NCBI RefSeq assembly: GCF_000970085.1
Contig: NZ_CP009506.1
Location: forward strand, 2,790,001 to 2,854,000
Length of the DNA stretch: 64,000 bases
Source: Methanosarcina siciliae T4/M
Lineage (GTDB): Archaea; Halobacteriota; Methanosarcinia; Methanosarcinales; Methanosarcinaceae
Direction of reading: 5' to 3'
This document shows positions 55,167 to 63,217 of the stretch, piece after piece. The notes beneath the pieces were generated by a model, which was given only the letters and a program-made list of their open reading frames with translations, did not search any database and was not told the DNA's origin. The stretch's first letter is position 1. Every line of letters begins with the position of its first letter. The position numbers and the translations under genes were made by a program.

Positions 55167-57326
55167 TCAGTCTACCCTTACAATCGGTGGACATTTCCAT
55201 TCCGCATTTACCACCTCGGGGTGCGGGATGTACATGCGCATAATGGTGAACCACGCTCCATTGCCAGTCGGCAGCCAGTTTGACTCTTTATCTGGACCAG
55301 GCGATTCGCTCTGGAAATAGAAAGTCGTCCCCCCATCCTCATTTTTCTTGACTCCGGGGTTACGGTTGCCAATAGAGTAGCGATTAATCTGGTTTGGTAT
55401 TAAATTATTATCGGTGCCATAGACGGTCATCGACCAAAATGCATCTACTGGAGGCTCGTGGCCTTTAGGGAATGTTACCTCATACCTGTGAGCGCTCGTC
55501 AGCGGTTCACCTGAGTTGTCTGTGAGATTGACAAGGTAGACCGCCTCTACAGGGTCGTTGGCAACAATTCCGGCCAGAGATTGGTCCGCAGCGCGGAGCA
55601 GGAACTCATCCCCAAAGCGGCCCATATTGGATGGAGGGTAACGCCAGCCGTTGACAAACTTTGCCCAGACTCCACTCATGAACTGCTGCCTGAGCAGCGA
55701 CATGCCAACTCCCAGCACACGCTGCAGCGCCCTTTTCACCACTTCTGGCTGCTGCTCTATATCCAGGCCAGGCCCGATGCCAATTGTTTCGAACTGCTTG
55801 AGCAGTACTTCATGGTGTGTTGCAGGCGAGTTCTCAGCCAGCATGGCGTTAAGCGTCTTCCATGGCCCTAATGGGTCATTGGACCCGGCAAGAGCAACGG
55901 CAGGTTTGTAGACGTTACGACTTTCGGGAAGTTTTACCTCGGGTTTGCCCCAGAAACTCAGGGGAGTCAGCCTGTACTGCGCCTGAAGAGCATGCACAGA
56001 TGGCAGGTCATCGACGCTATCCGCCAGAGTGCGGCCAAGGATTAATATCCACGGTGTCGGGGAAGATGGCGTTACGGCAGTTACATCCCTGGGGAGATCA
56101 CCATGCCAATCAGGACCAATAAGAGCATAGTTGCCTGCCCTGGAACCAATCCTCTTGCCTACGTAGGCAAAGTTGTCTGAGGTGAAGGTGTTTAGTTCAA
56201 ATGTCCAGTAGCGATCCGCCGGGATCTCGGGCACGGAGAGAATAACTGGCTCTTTGCTGAGATCTACCCAGGCAATTGAGTACAGTGTGTCGTTGTTCGG
56301 GCAGCCACCGTCGCGGTATGTGGCATCTATGAGCTCAGTGGCATGCCAGAAATGGTTAACGGGAGCGTAAGGAACACGCTTTGGATCCTGCGGAAGGTTT
56401 GTCCACTTATAGCGTGTGAGAGCATTGTAAACATAAGGGAAACCGTATATGAACGCCTGCAGGCCCAGCGAGTACGCGTATTCCTCCTGCCAGTCGAAGA
56501 TTACGGGAGCAGCCTGTAGCTCTGTCTGTGGCGCAGCGGCTGCCTTGGCCGCCAGGTCGTTCGTACCCTCAACCACACCCAGACCTGCCCCGATGCGTTT
56601 CAGATCCTCGGCTGTGAGGAACTGGGCTCCTGCCTTTTCGATGCCGGCTTTGATCTTCTCGGCATATTGTGGGTCTACGAACAGACCAATAGCCACTGAG
56701 CCGGGATTTAGAGCATGACCCAGATGAGTCACCTGTACGTTCAGCTCAGCCGGACTGCCTACCGGCTTGCTAGCAACGGTGATTATGTCCTCTGCGATAC
56801 GTTCAGCCAGCGCGGCGATATTCATTCCAGAAGTCGAACCGATATCAATGATGTTGATGTCGACTTTGCCCTTGTCATCCTTAGCGAGAACCAGGATGTT
56901 GCTGGCGTTTACCTTCTGAAGCTGGGGACCAAGACTTTTAATCTTCTCCATAGCAGCGTCTGCAGATGCCTTGCTGGCGAAGATTCCTGCTACCAGTTGT
57001 CGCTTCTCGGTTAGCGGCTTCACCGGCTTTTCAGCGATTGCTGTCAGGCCTGCTGCAATACGCTCAGCCAGCGCGGCTACATCCCCTCCTGAAGTCGAAA
57101 AGATTCCGATGATGTTGATATTGGCTTTGTCCTTATCGTCTCCGGTTAGGATCAGGACGTTGCTGGCGTCCATCGTCTGGGGATGAAGTCCCTTTATCTT
57201 CTCCATAACGGCGTCGGTGACCTCTTTGCTGGCGAAAACGTTCGCTACCAGCTGCAGCTTCTCAGATAGAGACATATCAGCTTTTATGTCAGCTTTTGAG
57301 ACTTGTGTTTCTGGATATTCTACCAT
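55167..57326 (-). CDS. DUF1254/DUF1214 protein with N-terminal repeat domain
   Basis: A 719-residue protein. Residues about 25-95 and 105-185 are two copies of a small repeat (LVANVFASKEVTDAVMEKIK; LVAGIFASKASADAAMEKIK), each followed by a DDKDKANINII-type strand and AALAERIA helix; I do not know this unit. Then come a DUF1254-like region (about 290-430, QAFIYGFPYVYNALTRYKW, NNDTLYSIAWVDLSKEPVIL) and a DUF1214 C-terminus (about 610-710, VDAFWSMTVYGTDNNLIPNQ, MYIPHPEVVNAEWKCPP). No signal peptide, whereas many bacterial DUF1254 proteins are exported. GC content is higher than in the paralogues. ATG at 57326 follows GGGGTATG. Confidence 0.88.
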   Translation of the reverse strand: MVEYPETQVSKADIKADMSLSEKLQLVANVFASKEVTDAVMEKIKGLHPQTMDASNVLILTGDDKDKANINIIGIFSTSGGDVAALAERIAAGLTAIAEKPVKPLTEKRQLVAGIFASKASADAAMEKIKSLGPQLQKVNASNILVLAKDDKGKVDINIIDIGSTSGMNIAALAERIAEDIITVASKPVGSPAELNVQVTHLGHALNPGSVAIGLFVDPQYAEKIKAGIEKAGAQFLTAEDLKRIGAGLGVVEGTNDLAAKAAAAPQTELQAAPVIFDWQEEYAYSLGLQAFIYGFPYVYNALTRYKWTNLPQDPKRVPYAPVNHFWHATELIDATYRDGGCPNNDTLYSIAWVDLSKEPVILSVPEIPADRYWTFELNTFTSDNFAYVGKRIGSRAGNYALIGPDWHGDLPRDVTAVTPSSPTPWILILGRTLADSVDDLPSVHALQAQYRLTPLSFWGKPEVKLPESRNVYKPAVALAGSNDPLGPWKTLNAMLAENSPATHHEVLLKQFETIGIGPGLDIEQQPEVVKRALQRVLGVGMSLLRQQFMSGVWAKFVNGWRYPPSNMGRFGDEFLLRAADQSLAGIVANDPVEAVYLVNLTDNSGEPLTSAHRYEVTFPKGHEPPVDAFWSMTVYGTDNNLIPNQINRYSIGNRNPGVKKNEDGGTTFYFQSESPGPDKESNWLPTGNGAWFTIMRMYIPHPEVVNAEWKCPPIVRVD

Positions 57327-57664
57327 TCACATACCCCATATATTTCCCTAGTAATAATAATCCCTCACCACGAATATGTAAATGGCATTATTTAAAGCGA
57401 ATCGAAACTTTAACGTACTTGATTGAAATTCTGCAGTAGATGTTATAAAACTACTTGTTTACCTCTAATTTCACTAACTTTGGTATTCAAACCAAAGATT
57501 TTTCTGCCAAAACTTTAACAAGTCAAAAAAGAGAGAAAGGATAAAAGGTGAAGATAAAAGGTGAAGATAAAAAGTGAAGATAAAAGGTGAAGATAAAAAG
57601 TGAAGATAAAAGGTGAAGATGAAGAAGCAAGCAAGAAATAAAGCCCTTTTAAAACAAAGCCTTT
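57327..57664. other. Intergenic region with a 13-bp tandem repeat
   Basis: Upstream of the DUF1254/DUF1214 gene; contains the array at 57541-57618 and AT-rich sequence. No gene recognised. Confidence 0.45.
57541..57618. repeat. 13-bp tandem repeat, 6 units
   Basis: Six units of ATAAAAGGTGAAG, units three and five with AAAAAG in place of AAAAGG. The array lies between the DUF1254/DUF1214 gene and the YjbQ fragment. Confidence 0.92.
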
Positions 57665-57892
57665 TTACAAATCCCCGATAATCTGAAACACAATTCTTCT
57701 TACCTTTTCAATCCTGTCAAAGTTTATGTATACGATCTGTTGCCAGGTTCCAAGTGTCAATTCTTTTTCAATAAAAGGAACTGTAAGGCTCGGGCCGACA
57801 AGAAACAATCTCAAATGAGATTCACCGTTGTAATCCCCCCAGGTTTTGTGGTGGTGGTAGTCCTTATTCAGAGGAATCAGTTCCTCCAGCAT
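57665..57892 (-). pseudogene. C-terminal half of a YjbQ/UPF0047 (secondary thiamine-phosphate synthase type) protein
   Basis: A 75-residue frame matching the second half of the YjbQ/UPF0047 family: the start MLEELIPLNKDYHHHKTWGD with conserved His residues, then ESHLRLFLVGPSLTVPFIEK and GTWQQIVYINFDRIEKVRRI. Complete members have about 130-140 residues; the first half is missing and the sequence upstream is unrelated. Most likely a truncated relic, although the remaining frame is clean. Confidence 0.85.
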
Positions 57893-58228
57893 TCTGAAGG
57901 TTATTAAGCTTTTTGTTAAGATATTTTAATTTAAAAAGTTGAGGGCAATTATCCAGTGTCTAAAAAGCTCTAAAAAGCCTTGTTTTCGGATCACTGTTTT
58001 AAGATATACTAAAAAGTGGATGTGCTTAACTTTTTAAAATATCTAAAATTGCTTACTTATCCACTCGTCTTTTTTGCTCTATGAACATTCTGCCTGCATG
58101 AATCTGAACAATATTTTGCATCACTTCTCTTTGCTTTAAAGGGTTGGTGGGGGAAAATTATGAAAAATATTACTTTTGAGTAGAGATCCGTGGAAAGTCA
58201 CATATATTCAGTCAGCGAAAATATTATT
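57893..58228. other. Intergenic region, nothing recognised
   Basis: AT-rich sequence between the divergent YjbQ fragment and the DUF4386-like relic. No readable coding piece. Confidence 0.35.
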
Positions 58229-58747
58229 ATGAAGACCATAACCAAGCTTAGGATTCTTTATCCAATATGAACTGTTATAAGCATATTCTCATTGCTATAC
58301 GCACCGACACTCACTAGCGAATCTATGTTTTTCAAGCTTGGTCAATTAGGTCAGATTATTGTACAACTGTTCCAGATAGCGGTTGCATTATTGTTGTATG
58401 AATTTTTCGAGAAGACCGATAAGGTACAGGCATCGATGATTGTCATATTCGGTCTCTTAGGAGTACCCCTTGCATTGATGGGAATACTCATTCCTGAAGC
58501 ATCACACTTAGCAGAGGTGTTCTGGGGACTGTGGCTTATACCCATTGGTACGCTAGTTATCAGATCAAGAATGTTCCCAAAATGGGTGGGATATTTTTTA
58601 TATATAGGATCTTTAGGATATTTAGGAGGAACAATCACATTTTTCCTTATAGGATTTGTGCCAGCCTACGTTGAGGCTTTCACAATGGGTGAGCTTATCT
58701 GGGTGCTATGGATAACCATCATAGGTGCTAAAGAAATTCAGAAGTGA
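58229..58747 (+). pseudogene. DUF4386-like membrane protein with in-frame TGA
   Basis: From the ATG at 58229 the frame reads MKTITKLRILYPI, TGA (58268-58270), then TVISIFSLLYAPT and a further 145 residues with four to five hydrophobic segments (QIIVQLFQIAVALLLYEFFE, MIVIFGLLGVPLALMGILIP, VFWGLWLIPIGTLVIRSRMF, GELIWVLWITIIGAKEIQK). The pattern fits DUF4386 membrane proteins, though part of the N-terminal region seems missing. The TGA could be a Trp codon changed by one base. Alternatively translation starts at the TTG at 58292 and gives a shorter live protein. Confidence 0.68.
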
Positions 58748-59322
58748 TTGTGAATGGAGCTTGGACTTTCGGGGATGTCCAGCAACATCAGATAGCTTCC
58801 ATCCTGCAGCAAAGGCCTTCCCGGAAGATATGGCCTACAGCTGCATATGTCCTTGATATCATCTTAGAAAAATAATATCAATATACATCGTCATGATGTC
58901 CGTAATCTTCCAGGATAACAGTTTTTGTCTTTTCATCCACGATTGGCAAGATAATCTTTTATGAATGAGAATAAATCTACCATTGACTCTGCATCCTGTT
59001 TTTTTGTAGTGAAAGAAAAAGGATACAGAGTCAATAATATTTTACAGAACTTTTGGTACACTGCCGACCAAACAATGTGAATATATTCTTATTGTACTAA
59101 TTTATAGCATGAAACTGCCTTCTATTACTTTCATTTTTTGCACTTCTCATTTGTTGAATTTTATGTGAGTTTCCTTGAAGTGTAACGCTCGTATTATTAT
59201 ATTCTATTTGTAATTATTTCCTACTTCTTGCATACGCAGTGGAATTTTAATATGAATTTTCTCACATTAATATTTTGAAAAACTTCCATTTTTTGTATAA
59301 TAGTTATATTTTGAGTTAAGAC
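58748..59322. other. Intergenic region with a possible toxin-gene scrap
   Basis: On the minus strand 58877-58950 reads IVDEKTKTVILEDYGHHDDV, resembling the end of RelE/ParE-type toxins, but nothing upstream extends it. The hexamer-rich inverted repeat ACTCTGCATCCTG/GGATACAGAGT at 58984-59030 could be a hairpin. Otherwise AT-rich noise. Confidence 0.35.
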
Positions 59323-60105
59323 TACAGGAGTTGAACATCGGATATTTGTAGATGCATACACCCTTGAAGAGGTACAAGATAAACCTGCAACTGAAACCGA
59401 GCTTGGAGTTTGGTCGATGTATGAACAGGTATCGAAGGAGAAAATGGACGAGAATTTAAATGACTGGCAAAAAAGTGAACAATTTACTGAAAAATTAGAA
59501 CAGGAAGTAAATAATATAGGAATTGATATCAGTGCGCCAATTACTGAAGAAAATATAAAAAACTAGGTCACAAACTAAACGCCAGTTCAAAAGTGATATC
59601 ATTACCACAGAACTCAACAGTAATGCTCACAAGAACAGATACCTTGATAAAAGTATTACTTGATGTTCCCTTATATACTCAAGAAAAACAATTTTACTGT
59701 GTTCCGGCAACTGCTAAAATGATTGCTGCATGGCATTTATATTCTTTTACCCAAGATTACATATATCAAAAAATGGGTGGGACAAATGGTGACACTACTG
59801 GAATTGGTCCTACTGCAGCATTATCTTGGTATCAGTTATCTAGGAGTGAAGGTGGATTAGGGGCAACAAGATCATACAAAACTACTACTAAGTCTTTTAC
59901 TAAAGCGATAAGTGAAATTGACTATGGGAGACCATTCGCTAGTCTCACTTCAAATCATTGCCGAGCTTGTGCTGGATATTGGAGTTATACTGATAATAGT
60001 GGGGAAGACTGTCTATACATCAATGATCCAGATAGCAGTAAACTAGAGTATTGGGAAGCTGTATCAAGTAGTCCAGAAGGTATGCGCATATATGTGATTT
60101 TCTGA
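59323..60105 (+). pseudogene. C39-like papain-fold peptidase gene, 5' truncated and split by a -1 frame change
   Basis: Two frames join. Frame A (to TAG at about 59566) reads VEHRIFVDAYTLEEVQDKPA, ELGVWSMYEQVSKEKMDENL and IGIDISAPITEENIKN. Frame B continues KKLGHKLNASSKVISLPQNS then the peptidase domain: LDVPLYTQEKQFYCVPATAK (Gln and Cys), SLTSNHCRACAGYWSYTDNS (His) and YINDPDSSKLEYWEAV (Asp). The switch lies on A AAA AAC directly before the TAG, exactly where a -1 slip would fuse the frames. No signal peptide or good start exists upstream, so I favour a decaying gene; a GTG at 59593 could still give a 170-residue peptidase alone. Confidence 0.75.
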
Positions 60106-60144
60106 GTAGGAAAACTATAGAAAACTGAAATTGGTCACATATAT

Positions 60145-60170
60145 ATGAGGAGTTTAACTCCTCATTTTTT
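60145..60170 (+). terminator. Hairpin and T-run after the C39-like gene
   Basis: ATGAGGAGTT, one base, AACTCCTCAT form a perfect 10-bp inverted repeat followed by TTTTT. It starts 40 bases after the peptidase stop and would work as an intrinsic-type terminator. Confidence 0.7.
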
Positions 60171-60376
60171 AGAAACAGATGGAGTACTATTTACAGGGTA
60201 ATTACTGTATTTATTGTCTTACAGAGAGAATTTTAAGTCCAATACGATAATTTTCTACATACTGAATATATAAAAAAAAGCCTTTTTGTTAAAAAAGTTG
60301 TTTCTTAGTTTCTCTCAAAATCCAATTGTCTAATCGCGATCTAACATGAAAGATAAACACCACTCGAGGGATAAAA

Positions 60377-61723
60377 ATGAAAAATAAAATTATATTTACA
60401 ATACATATTGCCATTTTTTCGAGTTTGCTCTCATCTGTGGCTACATCCAATAAGGTATACAAGCAGCGTAATATCATGAAAGTTTCAGGAATAACCGCAC
60501 TTGCGATTTTAATACTGATGGGAGTAGCAGGTGCAGCTCCATTTGCATACGTTACTAACTCCGACAGCAATAATATCTCTGTAATTGATACAGCCACAAA
60601 CAAAGTCACAGCCACAGTAGATGTAGGATACCATCCTGCTGGAATTGCAGTCAATCCGGATGGAACAAAGGCATATGTGGTTAACTCATATGATGACACT
60701 GTATCTGTAATTAACACCACCAAAAATAAAGTTATAGCCACAGTGAAAGTAGGAACCTATCCTCAAAAAATTGCAGTCAGTCCGGATGGGAAAAAGGTCT
60801 ATGTGACGAGTTTCAGCAACAACACTGTTTCTATTATTGACACAGAAACGGACAAGGTTACAGCCACTGTGCCTGTAGGAAACTTTCCTTCTGGAGTTGC
60901 AGTCAGTCCGGATGGGAAAAAGGTCTATGTGACGAATTCCGGTGGTGACTCAACTAACTTTACAGGCACAGTCTCTGTAATTGATGCGACCACAAATACT
61001 GTTGTAGCCACGATACCTACAGGAAACAATTCACTTGGTGTTGCAGTCAGTCCGGACGGAACAAAGGCATATGTGATGAACTCCAATATTTATCGTGACT
61101 CTACAGCTACAATTTCTGTAATTGACATAAGTACAAACGAAGTTACAGATACAGTGAGCATAGGAGACATTCCTTGTGGAGTTGCAGTAAGCCCGGATGG
61201 GAAAAAGGTATACGTATCTATACAGTATCTCAGCAATTCGCTTACAGGTGCTGTTAATATAATTGATACATCCACAAACAAGGTTACAGCCACTGTGCCT
61301 GTAGGAAAGGCACCTTGTGGAATTATAGTCACTCCAGATGGAACAAAGGTATATGTTGTGAACTGTGCAAGCCATACTGTTTCTGTAATTGGCACCGCTA
61401 CAAGTAGAGTTACAGATACAGTGAAAGTAGGAATCTATCCTGCTAAAGTTGCCATTGGACACTTTATGGATTCTGATGTGACTGATCAGAGTATAACAAC
61501 AAACTCTACCGTAACTGAAGATATAGAAGTTGGAAATACAGCAAACATATCATCTGAAGAAATAAACGCTGTCGAACTCAATAATTCAAAAAATAATGAT
61601 TCCGATTCTGATAATAATAGCTCAGATGGAAATGAATCGAGCAATAATAATTCCACTCCAGGCTTCGGATTATTGGGAGGCTTAGCCTGCCTATATGGAG
61701 GGTGGAGGCTCAGGAATAAATAA
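60377..61723 (+). CDS. YVTN-family beta-propeller surface protein with PGF-CTERM anchor
   Basis: A 448-residue exported protein. After an N-terminal hydrophobic region come seven or so 40-residue propeller blades with the motif SPDGKKVYVTN and VSVIDTATNKVTATVPVG. A Ser/Asn/Asp-rich linker with several N-glycosylation sequons follows, then a C-terminal PGFGLLGGLACLYGGWRLR, the PGF-CTERM signal processed by archaeosortase A. The ATG at 60377 follows GAGGGAT; a second ATG at 60476 starts a cleaner signal peptide (KVSGITALAILILMGVAGAA) but has no ribosome site. Such proteins are common surface-layer components of Methanosarcina, of unknown binding target. Confidence 0.9.
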   Translation: MKNKIIFTIHIAIFSSLLSSVATSNKVYKQRNIMKVSGITALAILILMGVAGAAPFAYVTNSDSNNISVIDTATNKVTATVDVGYHPAGIAVNPDGTKAYVVNSYDDTVSVINTTKNKVIATVKVGTYPQKIAVSPDGKKVYVTSFSNNTVSIIDTETDKVTATVPVGNFPSGVAVSPDGKKVYVTNSGGDSTNFTGTVSVIDATTNTVVATIPTGNNSLGVAVSPDGTKAYVMNSNIYRDSTATISVIDISTNEVTDTVSIGDIPCGVAVSPDGKKVYVSIQYLSNSLTGAVNIIDTSTNKVTATVPVGKAPCGIIVTPDGTKVYVVNCASHTVSVIGTATSRVTDTVKVGIYPAKVAIGHFMDSDVTDQSITTNSTVTEDIEVGNTANISSEEINAVELNNSKNNDSDSDNNSSDGNESSNNNSTPGFGLLGGLACLYGGWRLRNK

Positions 61724-61930
61724 TGCAGTTTAATAGCTCGAAGTCGCTGTAGATTGGTAACTTATTGCCAGTTAAGTCTCAACCATATTTTAGGCGATTA
61801 AAAAACATCAGGATTTCTTTTTTGATGAAGAAAAGGCTTTTAAATCAGCTTCAATGTAACTTTCTAATACTCCTGAAGCATTAATGTCCTTTATGAAACC
61901 CCCACAACTATAGTCACAATTTTGGTATTG

Positions 61931-62613
61931 TTAATTAAATATATGTAACTCTTTATTTCTGTGTTTCATCAATAGAAGAACAGAGTACTTTAGCATTTCA
62001 AGACTCTTCGTATAACACTTTGTCTTTCGTCTCAACCTTGCCAGAAAGTGCCTTAATATGCCGTTATATCCTTCAACTGTATACGTTTCTGCTTTGGATT
62101 GAGTATGAATGGTTTCAGGAATAAACTCTGCATATGCCCTCCAGTGATCAGTCATCACTTCTCCAATCTCTTCCTTCTTTAATTTTTCCCAGAGTAGTTG
62201 TCCAGTTTTCGTTCCTCTGCTACCAAAAGAGCAGTTGATGAACTTTTTCCCAACTCTATCAACAGCAATCCAGATCCAGCAATATTTTTTTTGTTACCGA
62301 TGTAAGTGTGCATCTCATCCAGTTCAACAATAGATATCTCATTTTCGCTTTTTAGCTCCTCTATCTCCTGACCAAATTTCTTTATCTATTTTTGGACAGA
62401 AACATGACTTACCCCTAAAAATCGTCCTATTGAGCGAAATCCTAATCCCTCAAGATAAAGTTGCAAAGCCTGTCTCTTAACTAAAGGAGAACTAGCAGTT
62501 GATTTTAACTCGACTGAATAGTTATATCCACAATCGTGGCATTTGTAGCGTTGACGTCCACAAACTATACCGTTTTTTGTGTGATTGGAATTTTTGCATC
62601 TTGGGCAGTTCAT
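61931..62613 (-). pseudogene. IS1-family transposase, with TAG and a frameshift
   Basis: From the ATG at 62613: the IS1-type zinc finger MNCPRCKNSNHTKNG and RQRYKCHDCGYNYSVE, then the HTH GLGFRSIGRFLGVSHVSVQK. A TAG (62386-62388) follows where Trp is expected, then IKKFGQEIEELKSENE and ISIVELDEMHTYIGNKK (first catalytic Asp), a frameshift in an A-run near 62290, then YCWIWIAVDRVGKKFINCSF (second Asp) and MTDHWRAYAEFIPETIHTQS to the end at 61931. All domains remain. In Methanosarcina TAG can be read as pyrrolysine, but the frameshift still breaks the protein. Confidence 0.88.
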
Positions 62614-62659
62614 GCAGAAATATAGGTTTTCATAATATATACCTATACTTAAGTACCAA

Positions 62660-62860
62660 TGCCAAATTTTCAATTACGCTTACAGAAATCATGAGCGTGA
62701 AATGGAAATTTTAGTGTCAGTTCTTGGTGTAGGGGAACTTGGTGCAGCCACCTTAATTGCTGAAATTGGAGATTTTAAGGGCTTTTCTTCAGGCAATAAG
62801 CTTGCTTCTTGGCTTGGAATAGTTCCTAATGTGTATCAATCCGCATCTAGATTGGTCTAA
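62660..62860 (+). pseudogene. IS110-family transposase fragment
   Basis: The plus strand reads NYAYRNHEREMEILVSVLGV, GELGAATLIAEIGDFKGFSS, GNKLASWLGIVPNVYQSAS and stops at 62858. This is the conserved start of the C-terminal (Transposase_20) domain of IS110 elements. The RuvC-like N-terminal half and the catalytic end are gone. It is squeezed between the IS1 relic and the cupin gene, whose last bases it overlaps. Confidence 0.9.
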
Positions 62861-63206
62861 CTTTATCCCTACGAATTCTCTTTTCCCCAAACGCATGAAT
62901 AGTCCTCATCCCTGCAATACACCTTCCCCACTGTTCCGTCCCCTTCGGGATGAATAATTCGTCCCCCGGATTAAGAACGAACTCCTTCTCATTCAAATAC
63001 GCTGTATATTGCCCGCTAACGCAGACCATCCACTCGTCGAACTCATGAGCATGTTTTTTGGAAACCCTGTCCGAATAACAGGTCCAGAACGCCATCTGGC
63101 TGCCGTCTGCGCCTTCGTAAAAATAGCCGTCAATGTCTTCGGTGTTCTGCTCCTTACTGCTGATATGATTGCTTTTGCTTTTCATAAAATCCGGGAAATC
63201 TTTCAT
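62847..63206 (-). CDS. Small cupin-domain protein
   Basis: A 119-residue single-domain cupin. The barrel motifs are MAFWTCYSDRVSKKHAHEFD, DEWMVCVSGQYTAYLNEKEF and VLNPGDELFIPKGTEQWGRC, with HAHEFDEW supplying metal ligands. Function unknown; cupins of this size bind small molecules or act as simple enzymes. It starts 11 bases after the methyltransferase gene and is surely in the same transcript. ATG at 63206. The 3' end touches the IS110 fragment. Confidence 0.88.
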   Translation of the reverse strand: MKDFPDFMKSKSNHISSKEQNTEDIDGYFYEGADGSQMAFWTCYSDRVSKKHAHEFDEWMVCVSGQYTAYLNEKEFVLNPGDELFIPKGTEQWGRCIAGMRTIHAFGEKRIRRDKVRPI

Positions 63207-63217
63207 GTCTGAAACCT

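Noticed and set aside
58877..58950. Toxin (RelE/ParE-like) gene
   Set aside because: Only about 24 residues of resemblance on the minus strand, with no upstream continuation and no antitoxin; kept only as a note in the intergenic entry.
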